Shown here in pieces: positions 59,426 to 64,000 of a stretch of DNA of 64,000 bases. Made by a program: the position numbers and the translations under genes. This stretch comes from Nitratireductor sp. XY-223 (lineage in GTDB: Bacteria; Pseudomonadota; Alphaproteobacteria; Rhizobiales; Rhizobiaceae). Below the pieces are notes generated by a model, which searched no databases, was not told where the DNA came from, and worked only from the letters and a program-made list of their open reading frames with translations. The stretch covers positions 124,001 through 188,000 of the forward strand of contig NZ_SPNT01000004.1 of NCBI RefSeq assembly GCF_004959855.1, given 5' to 3'. How positions within the stretch are numbered: position 1 is the first letter of the stretch; each line of letters starts with the position of its first letter.

Positions 59426-60048
59426 GGCTGCGCCTCCTCGGCGATCGGCAGTGTGTGCGCGGTCAGCACCGACAGTTCCGCCGCCGCATCGAGATCGAGG
59501 CGGTCGTCGCGCAGCGCTTTGAGAAACCGGCCATAGCCCTCGATATGCTCGGCAAGCCCATCGTCGCCCGCCGCCTTCAGCGCGGCGTAGAGCGTATAGG
59601 GCGGCACGAAACGCAGCCCGCACAGATTGGCCGTCTGCTCGATCGGCGTCAGCAGGTCCCGCAGCGGATAGTTGTTGCGCCCGCCGACCTGATAGAACTC
59701 TTCCGGGCCGCCGGTGGTGACCACCGGCACGAAAAGCTTGCCGGCGATCATGACGCCGCCCTCGCCATAGGCGAAGCCGTATTCGAGCACCAGGTCCTGC
59801 CACTCCTTGAGAAGGGCCGGCGTCGAATACCAGAACAGCGGGAACTGGAACACGATGACATCGTGATCGAGGAGACGCTGCTGTTCGGTCTCCACGTCTA
59901 TTTTGAAGCGCGGATACTCGGCATAAAGATCGACAAGCGTCACGCCCCTTGTCTGCCGCGCGATCTTCGCCAGTTCGATATTCGCCCGGGAGTAGCGCTG
60001 GCCCGGATGTGCAAACAAGACAAGTATTTTCCGGCTCTGCTGCGCCAC
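59422..60048 (-). CDS. kefG: Kef-associated NAD(P)H-dependent oxidoreductase (KefF/KefG type)
   Basis: 208 residues with a flavodoxin-like fold: KILVLFAHPGQRYSRANIEL at the N-terminus, VIVFQFPLFWYSTPALLKEW and GKLFVPVVTTGGPEEFYQ. These quinone-reductase-like proteins bind the Kef antiporter on its cytosolic side and are needed for full activity. The gene overlaps the antiporter gene by 4 bp, supporting a complex. KefF versus KefG is not resolvable by eye. Confidence 0.9.
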   Translation of the reverse strand: MAQQSRKILVLFAHPGQRYSRANIELAKIARQTRGVTLVDLYAEYPRFKIDVETEQQRLLDHDVIVFQFPLFWYSTPALLKEWQDLVLEYGFAYGEGGVMIAGKLFVPVVTTGGPEEFYQVGGRNNYPLRDLLTPIEQTANLCGLRFVPPYTLYAALKAAGDDGLAEHIEGYGRFLKALRDDRLDLDAAAELSVLTAHTLPIAEEAQP

Positions 60049-60229
60049 GCGCCCTCCCCTCGGTTCGTCCTCCGACCGACTTTTCCGGTCCCGGCGGAGC
60101 TTGTCAATATCGAGCGTCCCGGCGACTTTTCAAGGGCGTGCGGCGATACGGGCGGCGCTCCGCCCAATCAGCGCTTGCCCGACTCAACGCAAGCGCGCAT
60201 GATGGAGAAGAACAGGAGAACCGCGTCCC

Positions 60230-61033
60230 ATGATCATCCCGATCAGCCAGTCTTGTCCGATCCGTATGCGGGTCCGGGCAGCGACCTGTGCTGCCCTGAT
60301 GCTGGCAGCGCTCGGCAACGCGGCCGCCCACGATCAGGAAGTTTCGTCCATCGGCCCGCGAACGACATTGTTTGTGTTCGGCCCCGAGCTTCCTTTCATG
60401 TTCGACATTGTGGGCGAACGGCTCGATTTTCGCTGGGCGGACCTGGTAACCTACGGCAACACGGCCATCGGCACGCTCGAAAACGGTGCCGGCGAGGTCA
60501 TCGGGATCAACCGCGAGTACTGGGTCGCGGACCCGACCGATCCGACACCGAGGAAGCTGACGGAAGAAATCACCCCTTCGGGAGTAGTCGCGACTTTCGT
60601 TCCGGATCAAAAATACACCGTTTCAACGACCGTCGACCTGGAAGCGCTACAGACCATCCTGGACGAGCAGTTCGTCGACACGGAAGCCTATGCCTATCTG
60701 TTCCGCATTTCCGCAACGCTGGATTTCGTCGAGTACCAGCTTTCCGGCCCGGTACCCAACGGCGAGATCCTTGCACAGATCGATGCCGGGGACAGCCAGA
60801 AGGCGGCAACGATCGGAACGCAAAAATACACCGCGAACGATGTACCCGCGACGATCGTGGGCCTGCGAGCGCCCGGCTATCTCAACACGGTGCTCGAGGT
60901 TCCCTACCACATCCATTTCCTGGCCGATGACCGCAGCATGCTCGGCCATGTGACCGATCTGCAGGCGGATGACCTCGCGGTCGAGTGGACAAGGGTCAAT
61001 GCGGTCAACATCCACATGTGGGACGTGAAATAG
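60230..61033 (+). CDS. exported acetolactate-decarboxylase-like protein
   Basis: 267 residues. The N-terminus is a likely signal peptide (RVRAATCAALMLAALGNAAA). The rest aligns by eye with AldC/BudA: YGNTAIGTLENGAGEVIGIN with E89; YLFRISATLDFVEY with R159; VGLRAPGYLNTVLEVPYHIH and then FLADDRSMLGHVTD, giving H227, H229 and H240 with the same His-x-His-x10-His spacing as the zinc site of acetolactate decarboxylase. All recognised metal and active-site positions that I can check are kept. Export and location beside a sulfatase are odd for this cytosolic fermentation enzyme, so the substrate may differ. AGGAG upstream of ATG at 60230. Confidence 0.72.
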   Translation: MIIPISQSCPIRMRVRAATCAALMLAALGNAAAHDQEVSSIGPRTTLFVFGPELPFMFDIVGERLDFRWADLVTYGNTAIGTLENGAGEVIGINREYWVADPTDPTPRKLTEEITPSGVVATFVPDQKYTVSTTVDLEALQTILDEQFVDTEAYAYLFRISATLDFVEYQLSGPVPNGEILAQIDAGDSQKAATIGTQKYTANDVPATIVGLRAPGYLNTVLEVPYHIHFLADDRSMLGHVTDLQADDLAVEWTRVNAVNIHMWDVK

Positions 61034-61097
61034 GGAGAAATTTCCACAACCGTTTCAATGGGGTAGCGCCAACTGCCTTTTGCAGCGGAGGAATAGC

Positions 61098-62462
61098 ATG
61101 GTTCTAAGACTGCCCCTGCTCGCGCTTATGGCGCTTGCTTCAATGATTGTGCTGCCGGGCCTGCGCGGACCGGCGCTCAGCGCACCGAATATATTGCTGA
61201 TCATTGCCGATGACATGGGGCTGGATGCAAGCCCCTGCTATGACGTCGGCGCCTGGAAGCCGGCGATGCCCAATCTCGAGCGGCTGTGCCGCGAGGGCCT
61301 GGTTTTCGACAATTTCTACGCGGCGCCCATGTGCTCGCCCACGCGGGCGACGATCATGACCGGGCGATACGGGTTTCGCACCGGTGTCGGTTCGGCCGTC
61401 GGGCGGCGCTCGGACAATGCACTCAGCCCGTCCGAGACCACCCTGTTCCAGTTCCTCGACGCCTATGCGGACGATCCATATGCACACGGCGTCGTCGGCA
61501 AGTGGCACTTGTCCAACGATACCAACGGCGGAAGCGACCATCCAAGGCGCGCCGGTGTCGGCTACTATGCCGGGGTGATCGAGGGAACGCTGGACGACTA
61601 CTACGACTGGCCGCGCACGGAGAACGGCAGCACCGAGCAGGTCAACAGCTATGTCACCACGGCCATGACGGACGATGCCATCACCTGGATCGCCGCCCAG
61701 GAGGGACGTCCGTGGTTCCTGTGGCTTGCCTATGTGGCGCCGCATCTGCCGCTTCACGTCCCGCCGCAGGAACTGCACACGGTGGCCGGGCTGACGGGCC
61801 AGGAACAGGATATCCAGGCCCGCGCGCTGGACTACTATTTCGCGGCGCTGGAAGCGATGGATTCGGAAATGGGCCGGCTGCTCGATAGCCTGCCAAATGC
61901 TGTGCGCGACGACACGGTCGTCTTCTTTATCGGCGATAACGGCACGCCGAACCGCACCGTCCAGCCCCCTTTCGAACGCCGGCGCGCCAAGGCCAGCCTC
62001 TACGAAGGCGGGACGCACGTGCCGCTGATCGTCGCCGGCAAGGGCGTGACGCGACAGGGCAAACGGGAGGCGGCGCTGGTCAACTCGACCGATCTTTTCG
62101 CGACCATCGCGCAGCTCGCCGGCATCGATGTGCCTGCCGCGCCCGACAGCCCCGAGGACAGCATCAGCTTCGCGCCGCTTCTGACCGAAAGCGGCGCCGG
62201 CGGGCGGCGGTACGTTTACACGGAATTGTTCGGCGAGATGCCCGGCGCCAGGCGGAACAAAAGGCCGAGCCGCAACGGATGGGCGATCCGCGACGACCGC
62301 TGGAAATACCTCCATCTCGATGAACAGGGCGATGCGTTCTACGACCTGGCAAGCGATCCGTTCGAACAGGACAATCTCCTGAACGGCGGGCTCAGCGGCG
62401 AAGAAAAAGCGGCCTATGAGAGACTGAGAACGGCCGGCTACGAGCTGCGCGCGGGTTACTAG
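61098..62462 (+). CDS. arylsulfatase-type sulfatase
   Basis: 454 residues from ATG at 61098 with GGAGG six bases upstream. A signal peptide or anchor (LPLLALMALASMIVLPGLRG) precedes NILLIIADDMGLD with the metal ligands D38 and D39. The formylglycine motif is CSPTRATIMTGRYGFRTG with C79, the C-x-P-x-R form matured by formylglycine-generating enzyme. HGVVGKWHL, LAYVAPHLPLHVP and FFIGDNGTP are further active-site stretches. It probably cleaves a sulfate ester outside the cytoplasm. It is 64 bp after the AldC-like gene on the same strand. Confidence 0.93.
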   Translation: MVLRLPLLALMALASMIVLPGLRGPALSAPNILLIIADDMGLDASPCYDVGAWKPAMPNLERLCREGLVFDNFYAAPMCSPTRATIMTGRYGFRTGVGSAVGRRSDNALSPSETTLFQFLDAYADDPYAHGVVGKWHLSNDTNGGSDHPRRAGVGYYAGVIEGTLDDYYDWPRTENGSTEQVNSYVTTAMTDDAITWIAAQEGRPWFLWLAYVAPHLPLHVPPQELHTVAGLTGQEQDIQARALDYYFAALEAMDSEMGRLLDSLPNAVRDDTVVFFIGDNGTPNRTVQPPFERRRAKASLYEGGTHVPLIVAGKGVTRQGKREAALVNSTDLFATIAQLAGIDVPAAPDSPEDSISFAPLLTESGAGGRRYVYTELFGEMPGARRNKRPSRNGWAIRDDRWKYLHLDEQGDAFYDLASDPFEQDNLLNGGLSGEEKAAYERLRTAGYELRAGY

Positions 62463-62533
62463 CCCGTACGGCCGCTTGGCGGCGTCCGGCAACCGGCCGC
62501 CGCCGATTGTCCCGAAACACCACGGTGTCGACC

Positions 62534-62971
62534 ATGGCCGAAAACATCGAAATTCAAATCGGAGACGAGGAAGACGCAAGGCAGATCGAAACCGCGCTGC
62601 TTGCCGCCTTGCGGGGAGCGCAGCCGCAATCCGCCAATGCGCGCTTCGTGCTTTGCGCCCGGACGGGCGACGGCCGGCTTGTCGCCGGCGCGACCGTTGA
62701 AACATCCTATGGCTGGGCCGCCGTCAAGACCCTTTGGGTCGCGGATGAATTCCGCCGCCGCGGAATTGCACACGCGCTGATGCGCAAAGCCGAGGAAAAG
62801 GCGCTGGACCTCGGCTGCCACGGCGCCTGGCTGGACACGTCCAACCCGGATGCCAGGACGTTTTACGAGAAGCTGGGCTACACCGAATTCGGCTCTTTGG
62901 CCAACGCGCACGGCCAGCACCCGGAAACCCACCGGCGCTGGTTCCTCAAGAAGGCGCTGACAGAAACATGA
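62534..62971 (+). CDS. GNAT family N-acetyltransferase
   Basis: 145 residues. The acetyl-CoA loop is LWVADEFRRRGIAHALMRKAE (Q/R-x-x-G-x-A form), followed by GAWLDTSNPDARTFYEKLGYTEFG, the typical GNAT C-terminal half. Substrate unknown. ATG at 62534 is preferred over a TTG at 62507. It is 71 bp after the sulfatase and may share its transcript; it ends 22 bp before the convergent HAD gene. Confidence 0.9.
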   Translation: MAENIEIQIGDEEDARQIETALLAALRGAQPQSANARFVLCARTGDGRLVAGATVETSYGWAAVKTLWVADEFRRRGIAHALMRKAEEKALDLGCHGAWLDTSNPDARTFYEKLGYTEFGSLANAHGQHPETHRRWFLKKALTET

Positions 62972-62993
62972 CGTTGTTCAGCCAAAGTCCGCG

Positions 62994-63773
62994 CTAGGAA
63001 CCGGTCAACGACTCTGCGGCTTGCAGAAGATCATCGAATTCCGCCGTCGGCTGGACATCAAGTCCCTCGGAGCAGCCCGGTTGCCACTTTCCCGTGCGGA
63101 CCAGGTAGCCCGAAAGGCCGGACTTGATTGCCGCCGCCACATCGAACTCCGCGTCGTCGCCGATCATGACGACATCCTTCGGTTCCAGTTTCATGTCGTC
63201 AACGGCAAGGTGAAAGAAATCCGGGGACGGCTTTCCCAGCACCGTCGCCTCCCGTCCCGATGCAAATTCCAGCGCGGCGACGAAGGCGCCGACATCGAGG
63301 CTGAGATTTCCGTCATCGTCGCGGAAATAACGGTTGCCGGCGAGCGCGATGAACGCGGCACCGGCCATGATGCGGCGGAAAGCCTCGTTGAGGCTGTCAT
63401 AGGAAAACCCCTCGCGGGCATCGGCCACGATAACTGCCGGCCGGCTTCCGGCCGGCAAGTCGCTGAAATCCTGCATCAGCGATGGCCGGACCAGAAAGTG
63501 TGGATCGAGCCCCTCGCGAACGATATGCGAGCGGGCCGCCTGGGAAGGCGTGAATATTTCATGGGGTTCGACGGGAATGCCCAGCCCTTCCAGCTTGGCG
63601 CGGATGGCACCCAGCGGCTGGCTCGTGGTGTTGGTCAGAAACCGTGTCGGTATCCCCGCCCGTTTCAAACGCAATATCGCTTCGCCCGAACCCGGAAGGA
63701 CGGCGCCGCCCTGATAGACAACACCGCCCAGATCGACCAGAACTCCCTTCGGCTTTGCCATGTTTGCGTCCAT
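62994..63773 (-). CDS. HAD-IIA family protein, LHPP-like
   Basis: 259 residues. It matches the LHPP/NagD-like HAD-IIA group: GVLVDLGGVVYQG (motif I), RFLTNTTSQPLGAIRAKLEG (motif II), AVIVADAREGFSYDSLNEAF and NRYFRDDDGNLSLDVGAF (cap), VLGKPSPDFF (motif III) and VMIGDDAEFDVAAAIKSGLSG (motif IV). In motif I the second Asp of DxD is Gly (DLG), as the LHPP group has Ser there, so ordinary phosphatase chemistry may be changed. Phosphohistidine or pyrophosphate are known LHPP substrates; none is assigned here. An ATG at 63761 is an alternative start. Confidence 0.85.
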   Translation of the reverse strand: MDANMAKPKGVLVDLGGVVYQGGAVLPGSGEAILRLKRAGIPTRFLTNTTSQPLGAIRAKLEGLGIPVEPHEIFTPSQAARSHIVREGLDPHFLVRPSLMQDFSDLPAGSRPAVIVADAREGFSYDSLNEAFRRIMAGAAFIALAGNRYFRDDDGNLSLDVGAFVAALEFASGREATVLGKPSPDFFHLAVDDMKLEPKDVVMIGDDAEFDVAAAIKSGLSGYLVRTGKWQPGCSEGLDVQPTAEFDDLLQAAESLTGS

Positions 63774-63882
63774 CCCGCGCGATTTGTCACTCAGAGTATC
63801 GAATTCCGCCCCGCAAATTAATATCCCGCGGTGACCTTATGAACACACCCGCGGATAACCGTCATCCGATGCGATCGCGACA

Positions 63883-63912
63883 TTGAACCTCAGCGTCCGT
63901 TTCGCCTATGCT
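63883..63912 (+). promoter_or_regulatory. possible promoter for the gene at the right edge
   Basis: TTGAAC (63883-63888), an 18-bp spacer and TATGCT (63907-63912) resemble a sigma70 promoter. A hairpin GGACGC-TTGT-GCGTCC (63921-63936) would form in the short leader just upstream of the ribosome-binding site. Confidence 0.45.
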
Positions 63913-63955
63913 GGCCCGACGGACGCTTGTGCGTCCGGCAGGGAGGGAGTTGCAG

Positions 63956-64000
63956 GTGATTTCGCGGTTTTTCAGACGGCGCGACCCGACCGCACGGCTA
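63956..64000 (+). CDS. start of a gene cut by the right edge, possibly ubiquinol-cytochrome c chaperone-like
   Basis: Only 15 codons are inside the window, from GTG at 63956 with GGGAGGGAG six to nine bases upstream: (M)ISRFFRRRDPTARL. The basic start followed by ARL resembles the N-terminus of alphaproteobacterial ubiquinol-cytochrome c chaperone (CBP3-like) proteins, but so short a piece cannot be assigned with confidence. Confidence 0.5.
   Translation, partial: MISRFFRRRDPTARL

Noticed and set aside
57497-59536. A 679-codon open frame on the plus strand opposite the Kef antiporter
   Set aside because: Composition dominated by His, Gln, Arg and Asp with no domain; shadow of the antiporter gene.
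63644-63886. Short open frame between the HAD gene and the right-edge gene
   Set aside because: Most of it lies antisense to the HAD gene; the free part encodes about 15 residues with no ribosome-binding site.
1-64000. CRISPR arrays, rRNA or tRNA genes, insertion sequences, prophage or defence islands
   Set aside because: No regularly spaced repeats, no cloverleaf or CCA-ended candidates, no transposase, integrase or phage genes were seen on either strand.

Overview
The window looks like a chromosomal segment of an alphaproteobacterium, most likely Hyphomicrobiales (Rhizobiales), with high GC. The reasons are the gene families and their order: a rhizobial-type C-P lyase operon with two PhnE permeases, a DUF1045 gene and a hexapeptide transferase; a membrane urate oxidase of the PuuD type; a DUF6867 gene inside a branched-chain amino-acid ABC operon; a SoeABC sulfite dehydrogenase; and a DUF992 protein. 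I found no rRNA, tRNA, insertion sequence, prophage or CRISPR array. The window is almost fully coding; only the 571-bp gap at 35030-35600 exceeds 300 bases.

Layout. 1-3.3 kb: end of a DinB-family gene, a small methyltransferase, a double-CDGSH iron-sulfur protein, and a HAD hydrolase with bluB. 3.4-10.4 kb: purine/urate catabolism (LysR regulator, puuD, guaD facing uraH-allA-alc-uraD-puuE), which takes urate to glyoxylate and urea and also turns guanine into xanthine. 10.6-24.9 kb: a DMT exporter and a complete phosphonate C-P lyase system (phnF divergent from phnGHIJKL-transferase-phnCDE1E2-DUF1045-phnM-phnN). 24.9-29.3 kb: an FAD oxidoreductase back to back with an MnmC-type tRNA methyltransferase, and a hybrid histidine kinase. 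29.6-43.8 kb: two divergent Liv-type ABC importers; the second is associated with an APH-fold kinase, a class-III PLP enzyme, an IclR regulator and a separate binding protein. 44.0-49.5 kb: soeABC plus a DMT transporter. 49.7-56.9 kb: a LacI regulator facing a DUF1989-GcvT fusion protein and a betaine-type ABC importer. 56.9-64 kb: a DUF992 protein, a Kef-type K+ efflux pair, a secreted acetolactate-decarboxylase-like protein with a sulfatase, a GNAT enzyme, an LHPP-like HAD protein and the start of one more gene.

The overall picture is scavenging of dissolved organic nitrogen, phosphorus and sulfur: purines, phosphonates, amino acids or amino alcohols, sulfite and quaternary amines, each with its own importer or redox module and, in most cases, its own local regulator.

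The best candidate for an undescribed system is the LacI-controlled module at 49.7-56.9 kb. A three-part protein (unassigned N-terminus, DUF1989, GcvT-like folate-dependent demethylase) is preceded by two near-identical 14-bp palindromes that straddle a recognisable promoter, and is followed by a betaine-type transporter whose permease carries an unusual extra N-terminal half. A second candidate is the kinase plus PLP-enzyme pair beside the second Liv transporter, which resembles a phosphorylate-then-eliminate route for an amino alcohol. A third is the exported AldC-like protein next to the sulfatase.
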